Source: Paracoccaceae bacterium (GTDB taxonomy: Bacteria > Pseudomonadota > Alphaproteobacteria > Rhodobacterales > Rhodobacteraceae). From it: a stretch of DNA of 13,192 nucleotides. The notes under the pieces were generated by a model that was given only the letters and a program-made list of their open reading frames with translations, was not told the origin of the DNA and searched no databases. This document shows, piece by piece, positions 1-7,434 of the stretch. The translations under genes and the position numbers were made by a program. The stretch lies in the NCBI GenBank assembly GCA_003511785.1, contig DOIS01000256.1:1-13192 (forward strand), in the 5' to 3' direction. Positions within the stretch are counted from its first letter, which is position 1, and each line of letters begins with the position of its first letter.

Positions 1-9
1 TTTGGCCTT

Positions 10-68
10 CAAGCAGAAGACGGCATACGAGATGGCCACGTGACTGGAGTTCAGACGTGTGCTCTTCC
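10..68 (+). other. Illumina P7 / TruSeq-type index primer (sequencing contamination)
   Basis: Bases 10-33 match the Illumina P7 flow-cell sequence. Bases 34-39 (GGCCAC) are the reverse complement of GTGGCC, which I recall as TruSeq/NEBNext index 20. Bases 40-68 match the read-2 primer up to its final CTTCC. The expected GATCT end is missing, and the sequence passes directly into AGATCGGG, where mreB reading begins. The junction therefore lies at about 68-71. The nine bases before position 10 are unexplained and probably also artefact. This is synthetic library DNA left on a contig end, not part of the organism. Confidence 0.98.
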
Positions 69-70
69 AG

Positions 71-916
71 ATCGGGCGGTGTGGTCTCGAGCGCGGTCAT
101 CACCGCTTCGCAGATCTGCTGCACCGGCTCGGCCAGCGCTTCGGCCACTTGCGCCTGGGAGATCTCGATCTCCTTGGGCACGCCGTTGAGCAGGTCGCGA
201 CCCCGGATCTGCATGACCGCGCCGCGCCCGTCGTCGGGCATCCGTGCGCTGCCGATCGAGGTCTTGATCCGCTCGGCGGTGCTCTCACCGATCAGCAGGT
301 TCTGCTGGCGGCGCAGATAGGCGATGATCGCCTCGTCCATGCGGTCGCCGCCGACCCGGACCGAGCGGGCATAGACGATGTCGCATAGGCTCAGCACCGC
401 TACCTCGGTGGTGCCGCCACCGATATCGACGACCATGTTGCCGGTGGGATCGGTGATCGGCATTCCCGCCCCGATGGCCGCCGCGATGGGTTCCGCGATC
501 AGCCCCGCGCGCCGAGCGCCGGCGCTGAGCACGGATTGGCGGATCGCGCGCTTCTCGACCGGGGTGGCGCCATGGGGGACGCAGACGATGATCTTGGGCT
601 TGGAGAAGGTCGAGCGCTTGTGCACCTTGCGGATGAAGTGCTTGATCATCTCCTCGGCGGTGTCGAAATCCGCGATCACGCCCTCGCGCATCGGGCGGAT
701 CGCCTCGATCGAGCCCGGCGTCCGGCCCAGCATCAGCTTGGCATCCTCGCCCACGGCCAGCACCTTCTTGACCCCGTCCTTGACGTGATAGGCCACCACC
801 GACGGCTCCGACAGGATCACGCCGCGGCCCTTCACGTAAACCAGCGTGTTCGCGGTGCCCAGGTCGATGGCCATGTCCGCCGTGAACAGGCCGCCGAGGT
901 AATCGAAGATCGACAT
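71..916 (-). CDS. mreB: MreB, actin-like rod-shape protein (3' end missing)
   Basis: MreB is the bacterial actin that polymerises under the inner membrane and guides the cell-wall elongation machinery. Reading from ATG at 916 gives 282 residues with the actin-fold nucleotide-binding motifs: DLGTANT at 18-24 (phosphate 1) and DIGGGTTE at 164-171 (phosphate 2), plus AEPIAAAIGAG around 141-151. The last authentic residues read ALETTPPD, matching the MreB region that normally continues into the C-terminal part of subdomain IA. About 60 residues of the usual ~345 are absent because the sequencing adapter interrupts the contig, not because the gene is broken. The family identity is secure. mreC and the other rod genes would be expected just beyond the left edge, though this cannot be seen. 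The gene is divergent from the yghU-type gene, with a 270-base shared upstream region. Confidence 0.97.
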
Positions 917-957
917 TAAGGGTGACCCCGTTGAGAAAGTGTCAATGGTCCCGCGAC

Positions 958-1010
958 TCCCCCGGTCCGAGACGTTCGCGTTATAGGGCCCGCAAGGGTG
1001 CGACGAAAGG
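958..1010 (-). promoter_or_regulatory. Candidate mreB promoter (good -10, poor -35)
   Basis: On the minus strand a TATAAC hexamer (bases 980-985) matches the sigma-70 -10 consensus at five of six positions and lies about 64 bases before the mreB start. No convincing -35 is found 16-18 bases further upstream. A perfect TTGACA occurs closer to the gene (939-944), but no -10 follows it before the start codon. The call rests on the -10 alone. Confidence 0.3.
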
Positions 1011-1065
1011 TCGATTCCCGGTAAATCAGCATGTTTCCGCCGCAAACCGTGCCAGGCGGGGCCGG

Positions 1066-1083
1066 TTGCGCGCAAGCGCGCAA
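1066..1083. promoter_or_regulatory. 18-bp perfect palindrome upstream of yghU (possible operator)
   Basis: TTGCGCGC-AA-GCGCGCAA is a perfect 8-bp inverted repeat with a 2-base centre. It is flanked outside by GGCC on both sides, with two extra G on the left. It lies in the mreB/yghU divergent region, 103 bases before the yghU ATG and about 35 bases upstream of a candidate -10. The tight centre and the lack of a T-run make a terminator unlikely; a dimeric regulator site is possible. In a GC-rich genome GC palindromes also arise by chance. Confidence 0.3.
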
Positions 1084-1118
1084 GGCCTGTTCATCGCCGG
1101 TCAGCGCGGCGCAGGTGC

Positions 1119-1124
1119 TATACA
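1119..1124 (+). promoter_or_regulatory. Candidate -10 element for yghU
   Basis: TATACA stands out in the GC-rich leader, 62 bases before the yghU start, and matches the -10 consensus at four of six positions. It runs into the small palindrome TACATGTA (1121-1128). No recognisable -35 sits 16-18 bases upstream, so the promoter, if real, may need an activator or may not be of the housekeeping type. Confidence 0.3.
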
Positions 1125-1186
1125 TGTACGCCAGAAGGCTCATGTCTGGGCATCAGGACGCACAAGACAGGGAAGGACGCCGAGAC

Positions 1187-2068
1187 ATGACCGACACCTA
1201 CACGCCGCCCGAGGTCTGGACGTGGGAGCAGAAGGACGACGGCAACCGCTTTGCCAGCATCAACCGCCCCATCGCCGGCCCGACCCATGACAAGCCGCTG
1301 GAGGTGGGCAAGCATCCGCTGCAACTCTACTCGCTGGCCACGCCGAACGGGGTCAAGGTCTCGGTGCTGCTGGAGGAGCTTCTGGCCCTGGGCGAGAGCG
1401 GCGCGGAATACGATGCCTGGCTGATCAACATCGGCGAGGGCGATCAGTTCGGTTCGGGCTTTGTCGAGGTGAACCCGAATTCCAAGATCCCCGCGCTGAT
1501 GGACCATTCCACGCCCACCCCCACGCGGGTCTTCGAGAGCGGAGCGATCATGCTCTATCTCGCCGAGAAGCATGGGCAGTTCCTGACCGGGGACCCGGCC
1601 CTGCGCCCCGAGATGCTGTCCTGTCTGTTCTGGCAGATGGGCAGCGCGCCCTATCTGGGCGGCGGCTTCGGCCATTTCTATGCCTACGCGCCGGAGAAAT
1701 GGGAATATCCGATCAACCGCTTCGCCATGGAGATCAAGCGCCAGCTCGACGTGCTGGAGCGCAATCTGGCCGAGCGGCGGTACATGACAGGCGAGGACTA
1801 TATCATCGCCGACATGGCGATCTGGGCCTGGTACGGGCAATTGGCGCTGGGGCGGCTCTATGATGCCGGCACGTTCCTGGATGTCGAAAGCTATGCGAAC
1901 GTGCAGCGCTGGGCCAAGGAGATCGACGCCCGCCCGGCGGTGCAGCGCGGGCGCATGGTCAACCGCGCCTTCGGCGATCCGGCCATGCAACTGCGCGAAC
2001 GCCATGACGCGGGCGATTTCGAGACGCAGACCTGGGACAAGATCGGCCCCAAGGACGCGGACGGCTGA
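1187..2068 (+). CDS. yghU: YghU-type glutathione-dependent disulfide-bond oxidoreductase (GST superfamily)
   Basis: The 293-residue product closely resembles E. coli YghU along its whole length. YghU is a Nu-class glutathione transferase-like enzyme that binds two glutathione molecules and reduces disulfides. Shared features are the N-terminal VWTW (10-13), INRPIAGPTH (25-34), GKHPLQLYSLATPNG (41-55), the thioredoxin-fold glutathione-binding segments NPNSKIPAL (96-104) and ESG (117-119), the all-helical C-terminal domain containing GGGFGHFY (158-165) and TIADMAIW-like IIADMAIW (206-213), and a C-terminal tail ending in ERHDAGDFET. The ATG at 1187 is preceded by GGAAGGA at 1171-1177, a good ribosome site, and gives the same N-terminus as YghU; an in-frame upstream extension has no such support. 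It is a cytosolic single gene ending at a bidirectional terminator shared with metK. The physiological substrate is unknown, as for the family. Confidence 0.95.
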   Translation: MTDTYTPPEVWTWEQKDDGNRFASINRPIAGPTHDKPLEVGKHPLQLYSLATPNGVKVSVLLEELLALGESGAEYDAWLINIGEGDQFGSGFVEVNPNSKIPALMDHSTPTPTRVFESGAIMLYLAEKHGQFLTGDPALRPEMLSCLFWQMGSAPYLGGGFGHFYAYAPEKWEYPINRFAMEIKRQLDVLERNLAERRYMTGEDYIIADMAIWAWYGQLALGRLYDAGTFLDVESYANVQRWAKEIDARPAVQRGRMVNRAFGDPAMQLRERHDAGDFETQTWDKIGPKDADG

Positions 2069-2091
2069 CGCCATATCCCCCGAAGAAAGAG

Positions 2092-2126
2092 AAAGGCGCG
2101 ACACCCTGGGGATGCCGCGCCTTTTT
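2092..2126. terminator. Bidirectional rho-independent terminator between yghU and metK
   Basis: AAAGGCGCG (2092-2100) pairs perfectly with CGCGCCTTT (2116-2124). On the plus strand the stem runs into a T-run (2122-2126), ending yghU. On the minus strand the stem is followed by TTTCTCTTTCTT, which serves metK. The position, in the 75-base gap between two convergent stop codons, fits a shared terminator. Confidence 0.85.
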
Positions 2127-2143
2127 CTGTCGCGGGCGCTGGC

Positions 2144-3325
2144 TCAGATCGCGGATTTCAGCGATTCGACCAGGTCGGTCCGCTCCCAGCTGAAGCCGCC
2201 ATCGGCCTCGGGCTGGCGGCCGAAATGGCCGTAGGCGGCGGTGCGCTGATAGATCGGGCGGTTGAGTTGCAGATGCTCGCGGATGCCGCGCGGGGAGAGG
2301 TCCATCACCTTGCCGATGGCTTTCTCGATCTCGGAGGGGGGGATTTCCCCGGTGCCGTGGGTCTGGGCATAGATCGACAGCGGCTGGCTGACGCCGATGG
2401 CATAGCTGAGCTGGATCGTGCATTTCCCGGCCATGCCGGCGGCGACCACGTTCTTGGCCAGGTAGCGCGCGGCATAGGCGGCCGAGCGGTCCACCTTGGT
2501 CGGGTCCTTGCCCGAGAATGCGCCGCCGCCATGCGGGGCCGCGCCGCCATAGGTGTCCACGATGATCTTGCGACCCGTGAGTCCCGCGTCGCCGTCCGGC
2601 CCGCCGATCACGAACTTGCCCGTGGGGTTCACGTGCCAGACGGTGTCGGCATCGACCCAGCCGTCGGGCAGGATCTCGAGGATGTAGGGCTCGACGATGG
2701 CGCGGATGTCGGCGCTGGTCAGGGTCTCGTCGAAATGCTGGGTGGAGAGCACGATCGAGCTGACGCCCACCGGCTTGCCGTTCTCGTAACGCACCGAGAG
2801 CTGCGACTTGGCATCCGGGCCCAGCGCGGGCTCGGCGCCGGATTTGCGGACCTCGGCGAGACGGCGCAGGATGGCGTGGCTGAACTGAATCGGGGCGGGC
2901 ATCATCGCGTCGGTCTCGTCGGTGGCGAAGCCGAACATGATGCCCTGATCGCCCGCACCCTCCTCCTTGTTCTCGGCCGCGTTCACGCCCTGGGCGATAT
3001 GGGCGGACTGCTCGTGCAGCAGGTTGGTGATCTCCACGTCCTTCCAGTGGAACTTGTCCTGCTCGTAGCCGATGTCGCGGATGCAGTCGCGCACCACATA
3101 GGCGAGATCGTCGCGCAGCTGGGTCAGGCGCGCCTTGTCGTTGAGCCCCACCTCGCCGCCGATCACCACGCGGTTGGTGGTGGCGAAGGTTTCGCATGCC
3201 ACGCGCGCCTCGGGCTCCTCGTTGAGGAAGGCGTCGAGAACGGCGTCGGAGATCCGGTCGCAGACCTTGTCCGGGTGGCCCTCGGAGACGGATTCCGAGG
3301 TGAAGGTATAGTTGTTGCGTGACAT
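2144..3325 (-). CDS. metK: S-adenosylmethionine synthetase
   Basis: MetK makes S-adenosylmethionine from ATP and methionine in the cytosol, as a homotetramer with Mg and K ions. The 393-residue length is normal. Diagnostic motifs are GHPDK at 16-20 (ATP-binding loop), GAGDQG at 123-128 (first PROSITE signature) and GGGAFSGKDPTKVDRS at 266-281 (second signature, P-loop-like), with the three repeated domains intact. The ATG at 3325 follows a GGAGC ribosome site with seven bases between. That site is the 3' strand of a SAM/SAH riboswitch, so high SAM should block translation. The gene ends the phoH-to-metK block; 88 bases separate it from the lnt stop. It may have its own promoter overlapping the end of lnt. 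Confidence 0.98.
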   Translation of the reverse strand: MSRNNYTFTSESVSEGHPDKVCDRISDAVLDAFLNEEPEARVACETFATTNRVVIGGEVGLNDKARLTQLRDDLAYVVRDCIRDIGYEQDKFHWKDVEITNLLHEQSAHIAQGVNAAENKEEGAGDQGIMFGFATDETDAMMPAPIQFSHAILRRLAEVRKSGAEPALGPDAKSQLSVRYENGKPVGVSSIVLSTQHFDETLTSADIRAIVEPYILEILPDGWVDADTVWHVNPTGKFVIGGPDGDAGLTGRKIIVDTYGGAAPHGGGAFSGKDPTKVDRSAAYAARYLAKNVVAAGMAGKCTIQLSYAIGVSQPLSIYAQTHGTGEIPPSEIEKAIGKVMDLSPRGIREHLQLNRPIYQRTAAYGHFGRQPEADGGFSWERTDLVESLKSAI

Positions 3326-3332
3326 GAAAAGC

Positions 3333-3380
3333 GCTCCATTGGGGTTATTCCCACCACGCCAGGAAGCCGTTGTAGCAGGA
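3333..3380 (-). promoter_or_regulatory. SAM/SAH-family riboswitch in the metK leader
   Basis: Read on the minus strand, the leader contains ACAACGGCTTCCTGGCGTG and, further on, AATGGAGC. These match the recalled SAM/SAH riboswitch core (Rfam RF01727, env9b-type aptamers). Stem P1 is formed by TCCTGCTAC (3372-3380) and GTGGTGGGA (3349-3357), nine consecutive pairs including G-U. The loop segment GCTTC (3363-3367) can pair with GGAGC (3333-3337), closing the H-type pseudoknot. GGAGC is also the metK Shine-Dalgarno sequence, seven bases before the ATG, so ligand binding would hide it and lower MetK production. The class is known almost exclusively upstream of metK in Rhodobacterales, which agrees with the rest of the window. 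Confidence 0.93.
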
Positions 3381-3388
3381 TTCGGAAC

Positions 3389-3417
3389 GGGTTACGCCTG
3401 CCCGCCTGCGGGGTCAA
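3389..3417 (-). promoter_or_regulatory. Candidate metK promoter overlapping the lnt stop codon
   Basis: On the minus strand TTGACC (3412-3417, five of six to the -35 consensus) is followed after exactly 17 bases by TAACCC (3389-3394, a weak -10). The -35 includes the TGA stop of lnt. Transcription would start near 3381-3383, immediately before the 5' arm of the riboswitch P1 stem at 3380. That spacing is the main support; the -10 itself is poor. Confidence 0.4.
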
Positions 3418-4949
3418 CCTCTGAATACGCGGCGCTGGCGGCGCATCGCCCAGAGCGCCAGGCCCAGCCCGAAGATCATCGCCAGCACCGGACCGTCGCC
3501 CAGCCGCGCGTAGAGCGTGGGCGGCAGGGGCGCCGGCAGGGTCGCGTCGAGCAGCCCGGCCTCGCCCAGCGGCAGGGCGCGGGTGATCCGGCCCAGCGGG
3601 TCGATCATCGCCGAGACGCCGGTATTGGCCACGCGCACCATCGGCAGACCCTGCTCGATCGCGCGCATCCGCGCCTGGGCGAGGTGCTGGTAGGGACCGG
3701 AATGGGCGCCGAACCACGCATCGTTGGTGATCTGGAGCAGCAACTCGGGACGCTCGGGCGCCGCGTTCACATCCTGGGGAAAGACCGCCTCGTAGCAGAT
3801 CAGCGGCAGCGCGCGTCCGATCCCCGGCAGGTCCAGCACGCGTGGGCCTGGACCGGGGGAATAGCCGTCGCCCTCGCGCGCCGCGAACCCGCGCAGGCCC
3901 AGCCCGGCGGCCAGGTCGCCCAGCGGGATGTATTCGCCGAAAGGCACCAGGTGATGCTTGTCATAGATCGTGGCTATCGCGCCCTGCCCGTCCAGTACGA
4001 CCAGCGAATTGAAGGCACGCAGCCCCTCGCTGCGCTGAATGCCGAAGACCAGCGGCACGCCGCCCGCGGCCTCGGCCATGGCGGCCATCGCCGCGTCGGC
4101 CTGCTCCAGGAGCGCCGGAACCGAGGTTTCCGGCCAGACGATCAGGTCGGGGCGCGGGGTGTCGCCCGAGGCGCGGGTGAAGGTGAGTTGCCGGTTGAAG
4201 AACTCCAGCGCGTAATCGGGGTGCCACTTGAGATGCTGCGGCGCGTTGGGCTGGACCAGCCGCACCACCTGCCCCGTGCTCTCGACCTGTGGCGCGCGGG
4301 CCTGGGCCGTCATCGCGGCCGTCACCAGCGCGAGCGCGGGCAGCGCGGCGATGACGGCCCGGCGCATCGGCAGACGCAGCGCGAGCGTCACTCCGGGCAG
4401 CATCGCCACGGCCAGGGTGACGAATGTCAGCCCGTGCGGGCCGATCCAGGCCAGCAGCAGGGCAACCGGGGTGCCGACCCAGACCTGCGCCGGAGCGGCC
4501 CAGGGAAACCCGGTCAGAACATAGCCGCGGGCCAGTTCGGCCAGAGTCAAGGCGAAGATCAGCGCGACACCGCGCGACATCGGGCGCCGGCCCGCGCGCC
4601 AAGCCAAACCCGCGGCCGCGCCCCAGAACAGGGCCAGCCCGCCCGACATGAACAGCAGCGCGAAGGGCGCCATCCAGCCATGCCGCGCAACGTCGACCAG
4701 GAAGGGTTCGATGATCCAGAGCAGGGCATGAACGAACCAGCCCGCCCCGAAGGCCCAGCCCATCAGCACGGCCTGGCGCAACGAACGCGCCATGAACAGG
4801 AGAGCGGGCAAGCAGGCGACCCCCAGCAGCGTCATCGGCCACAGGCCCAGCGGCGCCAGCCCCATGGCCGCCACCGCGCCGGCGACCACCGCCAGAATCG
4901 ACCGCCGGCCAAGCGACCATTGCGGCGACCACGGCACCGGATGACGCAT
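3414..4949 (-). CDS. lnt: Apolipoprotein N-acyltransferase
   Basis: Lnt adds the third acyl chain to the N-terminal cysteine of diacylglyceryl lipoproteins at the periplasmic face of the inner membrane, using phospholipid as donor. The 511-residue product has a hydrophobic N-terminal half with several membrane segments (about 18-215), a periplasmic nitrilase-type domain (about 225-465) and a final membrane helix (about 485-503) before a basic tail. The catalytic triad is visible: E274 in WPETSVP, K331 in YDKHHLVPFGEY, and C385 in ICYEAVFP. The start ATG overlaps the corC stop as TGATG, with no strong ribosome site of its own, which suggests translational coupling. Nothing looks damaged. The lipoprotein encoded at 7584-7877 would be a substrate. 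Confidence 0.97.
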   Translation of the reverse strand: MRHPVPWSPQWSLGRRSILAVVAGAVAAMGLAPLGLWPMTLLGVACLPALLFMARSLRQAVLMGWAFGAGWFVHALLWIIEPFLVDVARHGWMAPFALLFMSGGLALFWGAAAGLAWRAGRRPMSRGVALIFALTLAELARGYVLTGFPWAAPAQVWVGTPVALLLAWIGPHGLTFVTLAVAMLPGVTLALRLPMRRAVIAALPALALVTAAMTAQARAPQVESTGQVVRLVQPNAPQHLKWHPDYALEFFNRQLTFTRASGDTPRPDLIVWPETSVPALLEQADAAMAAMAEAAGGVPLVFGIQRSEGLRAFNSLVVLDGQGAIATIYDKHHLVPFGEYIPLGDLAAGLGLRGFAAREGDGYSPGPGPRVLDLPGIGRALPLICYEAVFPQDVNAAPERPELLLQITNDAWFGAHSGPYQHLAQARMRAIEQGLPMVRVANTGVSAMIDPLGRITRALPLGEAGLLDATLPAPLPPTLYARLGDGPVLAMIFGLGLALWAMRRQRRVFRG

Positions 4950-5854
4950 CAGGCGCGGTCCGGCAGGCGTACCCGCAGGCGTTTGATCCGGCGCGGATCG
5001 GCGTCGATCACCTCGAACTCGGTGCCGTCGGGATGGGCCACGACCTCGCCGCGTGCGGGCACCCGGCCCGCCAGCATGAAAACCAGCCCGCCCAGCGTGT
5101 CGATCTCTTCCTCGTCCACGCTGTCATGCTCGGTCAGGGAATGGCCGATCTCGGCCTCGAACTCGTCCAGCGGGGTGCGCGCCTGGGCCAGCCAGACCCC
5201 GGATTTCTCGGGCAGCCAGGTCTGGTCCTCTTCGGTGTCGTGCTCGTCGGCGATCTCGCCCACCACCTGTTCGATCAGGTCCTCGATCGTCACCAACCCA
5301 TCGACCCCGCCATATTCGTCGATGACCAGCGCCATGTGCCGGCGTTCGGCCTGCATCTTGGTCAGCAGCACGCCAATGGGCATCGAGGGCGGCACGAACA
5401 GGAGCGGGCGCAGCATCGCCGAGATGTCGAAATCGTGCCCCTTGCCGTTGAACCCGTGGCGCAGGGCGAGATCCTTGAGGTGGCAGAACCCGAGCGGCGT
5501 ATCCAGCGTGCCGTCATAGATCGGGATGCGGCTGTAGCCGCTGTCACGGAAGGCGGCGACCAGTTCGTCAACGGTCGAGGTGTTGGCGGCCGCGACGATC
5601 TCGGCCTTGGGGATCATCACGTCCTCGACCCGCATCCTGCGCAGGTTCATCATGCCGTGCGAGGTGGTTGCCGTCGCCGATGACCCGTTTGCGGCCTCGT
5701 CGGCCCCCTCGTCGGCCCCGGTCGACCATGCACCCAGGAAACGCCCCAGGAACCCGCTGCTCCGCTCCTCGGCGGTGGTCTCTTCGATCTGATCGATCTC
5801 TTCGGTCGGCTGCGCGCTGTGCGCTGCGTTAGAACTGCCTTCGTTGTCGCCCAT
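4949..5854 (-). CDS. corC: CorC/YbeX family protein with CBS-domain pair
   Basis: The 301-residue protein has an acidic, low-complexity N-terminus (1-65), two CBS domains (about 73-135, starting at MRVEDVMIPKAEI, and about 147-203, containing VIDEYGGVDGLVTIEDLIEQVVGEI) and a C-terminal CorC_HlyC domain (about 220-298, with TLGGLVFMLAGRVPARGE). This is the standard CorC/YbeX layout without the membrane DUF21 domain of the related hemolysin-C-like exporters. CorC is linked to Mg and Co efflux in Salmonella, and YbeX in E. coli to ribosome and Mg homeostasis; the biochemical activity is not settled. It starts 23 bases after ybeY (AGGA just upstream) and overlaps lnt by one base, so the three genes are very likely cotranscribed. 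Confidence 0.95.
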   Translation of the reverse strand: MGDNEGSSNAAHSAQPTEEIDQIEETTAEERSSGFLGRFLGAWSTGADEGADEAANGSSATATTSHGMMNLRRMRVEDVMIPKAEIVAAANTSTVDELVAAFRDSGYSRIPIYDGTLDTPLGFCHLKDLALRHGFNGKGHDFDISAMLRPLLFVPPSMPIGVLLTKMQAERRHMALVIDEYGGVDGLVTIEDLIEQVVGEIADEHDTEEDQTWLPEKSGVWLAQARTPLDEFEAEIGHSLTEHDSVDEEEIDTLGGLVFMLAGRVPARGEVVAHPDGTEFEVIDADPRRIKRLRVRLPDRA

Positions 5855-5877
5855 TGATCCTGTCCGAAATCGGGCCG

Positions 5878-6390
5878 TCAGGGCCCATCGCCAACCCTAT
5901 ATGGGTCAGGCACCCCCAGTTTGCCACGTATTTCGGTCTCCAAACCCTCCATCAAAGTGGCATCCGGGTCACTTTCATGGTCATACCCCAGCAGATGCAG
6001 AAGGCCGTGCACGATCAGGTGGGTGAGGTGGTCGTCCAATGGCTTGCCGGCCTCTGCCGCTTCGCGGGCGCAGGTGTCCCAGGCAAGGGCGATGTCGCCC
6101 AGCTCGATCTCGCCGGTGAAATCGGGGGCGGGCGGGATCGGCGCGCCACCGGGCCGATCGGGGGCAAGGTCGGCGGCAGGCCAGCTGAGCACGTTGGTGG
6201 GCGCGGGTTTGCCGCGGAACTCTGTGTTGAGCGCGGCGATGCGGGCATCGTCGCAGGCCAGCAGGCTGGCCGTGCAGGTTTCGGGGTCGAGCCCGAGCCG
6301 CGCCAGCACCGCGCGGCCCGCCGCGTCTGCCAGCCGCTCCAGCGGCACCGCCGACCAGCGGTCGTCCTCGATGATGATGTCGAAGGTCAT
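5878..6390 (-). CDS. ybeY: YbeY, single-strand endoribonuclease / rRNA maturation factor
   Basis: YbeY is a zinc-dependent endoribonuclease that takes part in 16S rRNA 3'-end maturation and ribosome quality control. The 170-residue product starting MTFDIIIEDDRW carries the family signature HGLLHLLGYDH, with the three metal-binding histidines at H128, H132 and H138, and the conserved N-terminal element FRGKPAPTNVLSW (58-70). The ATG at 6390 is chosen because YbeY proteins begin at this point. A longer reading from a TTG at 6432 adds 14 residues without family support. No strong Shine-Dalgarno is visible before 6390. The gene is 57 bases downstream of phoH and 23 upstream of corC. Confidence 0.95.
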   Translation of the reverse strand: MTFDIIIEDDRWSAVPLERLADAAGRAVLARLGLDPETCTASLLACDDARIAALNTEFRGKPAPTNVLSWPAADLAPDRPGGAPIPPAPDFTGEIELGDIALAWDTCAREAAEAGKPLDDHLTHLIVHGLLHLLGYDHESDPDATLMEGLETEIRGKLGVPDPYRVGDGP

Positions 6391-6447
6391 GGCCGCGCTT
6401 ATAGGCGCTCTGTGGCGCGGGACCAGCCGCAAATGCGCGCTGCCCGG

Positions 6448-7434
6448 TCAGGCGTCGGCATCATAGGCCTCGATGATCCGGGCCACCAGCGGGTGGCGCA
6501 CCACGTCGCGCGACGAGAAATAGTTGAAGCCGATGCCCTTCACGTCCTTGAGAAGGCGCTCCGCGTCGGCCAAGCCCGAGGGCACGCCGCGCGGCAGGTC
6601 CACCTGGCTCCGGTCGCCGGTGATGACCATGCGCGAGCCCTCGCCCAGCCGGGTGAGAAACATCTTCATCTGCATGGCGGTCGCGTTCTGAGCCTCATCC
6701 AGCACGACGAAGGCGTTCGACAGCGTCCGCCCCCGCATGAAGGCCAGCGGCGCGATCTCAATGCGCTTTTCCTCGATCAGCTTGGCCAGCTGCTTGCCGG
6801 GCAGGAAATCGTTCAGCGCGTCGTAGAGCGGCTGCATGTAGGGATCGACCTTGTCCTTCATGTCGCCGGGCAGATAGCCCAGCTTCTCGCCCGCCTCGAC
6901 CGCAGGGCGCGACAGGATGATGCGGTCCACATGGCCGCCGATGAACATGGTCACACCCACCGCGACGGCGAGATAGGTCTTGCCGGTGCCCGCCGGGCCA
7001 ATGCCGAAAGCCAACTCGTTGCGGAACAGCGACTGCACATAGGCCTTCTGCGCGTCGGTGCGCGGCTCGACGGGTTTCTTGCGGGTCTTGATCTCGAGCG
7101 GGCCGCCGCCGAACATCTCGATCTGGTCGCCATCCGTGCCGGTGTCGCTGTCCATGCGCAGCACCCGGTCGATGTCCGCGGGGGTCACGTCGCGCCCGCC
7201 TTCCAGCCGCGCGTAAAGCGCCTGCAACACCTCGTCGGCCTGGCGGCTCGGCGCCTCCTCGCCCATGATTGCCAGGTGATTGCCGCGGCGCAGGATCTGC
7301 ACGTCCAGGTTCTGTTCGATCAGGGCCAGGTTCCGGTCGAATTCGCCGCACAGGTCGATCAGCAGACGGTTGTCGGGAAATTCGATCTGCACCTCGGGCG
7401 GTGCGGTCTCAGGGATCAGCGCGCCAATGGCCAA
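6448..7434 (-). CDS. phoH: PhoH-family ATPase (YbeZ), TTG start
   Basis: PhoH/YbeZ proteins are cytosolic P-loop ATPases that work with YbeY in RNA metabolism. The 328-residue product has an N-terminal KH-like region (about 18-95) and a PhoH domain with Walker A GPAGTGKT at 146-153, ILSRPAVEAGEKLGYLPGD at 173-191 and Walker B VVLDEAQN at 243-250, followed by TGDRSQVDLP (272-281). The start is taken as TTG at 7434, giving MAIGALIPE: AGGAG lies six bases upstream. The next upstream in-frame candidate, at 7569, would run through a strong terminator and give an unlikely arginine- and proline-rich leader. Upstream is that terminator, so phoH probably begins a new transcription unit continuing into ybeY, corC and lnt. 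Confidence 0.96.
   Translation of the reverse strand: MAIGALIPETAPPEVQIEFPDNRLLIDLCGEFDRNLALIEQNLDVQILRRGNHLAIMGEEAPSRQADEVLQALYARLEGGRDVTPADIDRVLRMDSDTGTDGDQIEMFGGGPLEIKTRKKPVEPRTDAQKAYVQSLFRNELAFGIGPAGTGKTYLAVAVGVTMFIGGHVDRIILSRPAVEAGEKLGYLPGDMKDKVDPYMQPLYDALNDFLPGKQLAKLIEEKRIEIAPLAFMRGRTLSNAFVVLDEAQNATAMQMKMFLTRLGEGSRMVITGDRSQVDLPRGVPSGLADAERLLKDVKGIGFNYFSSRDVVRHPLVARIIEAYDADA

Noticed and set aside
939..944. Perfect TTGACA -35 hexamer close to mreB
   Set aside because: No -10 element follows at 16-18 bases, and the implied start point would fall at or beyond the mreB ATG.
1959..3197. Other-strand and other-frame readings across metK, including a 412-codon frame
   Set aside because: metK is secure from its signature motifs; the overlapping frames are shifted readings of the same GC-rich DNA.
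3398..3412. CCCG-CAGG-CGGG hairpin between lnt and metK as an lnt terminator
   Set aside because: The stem is only four pairs with a four-base loop, and no T-run follows.
3312..5519. Very long open frame (735 codons) on the plus strand, opposite lnt and corC
   Set aside because: Its translation is Arg/Gln/Gly/His-rich low-complexity text with no family resemblance, and it lies exactly opposite well-supported genes. GC-rich genes often leave such frames open on the other strand.
6391..6432. Longer ybeY starting from TTG at 6432
   Set aside because: The extra 14 residues have no counterpart in YbeY proteins, and the ATG at 6390 gives the typical N-terminus.
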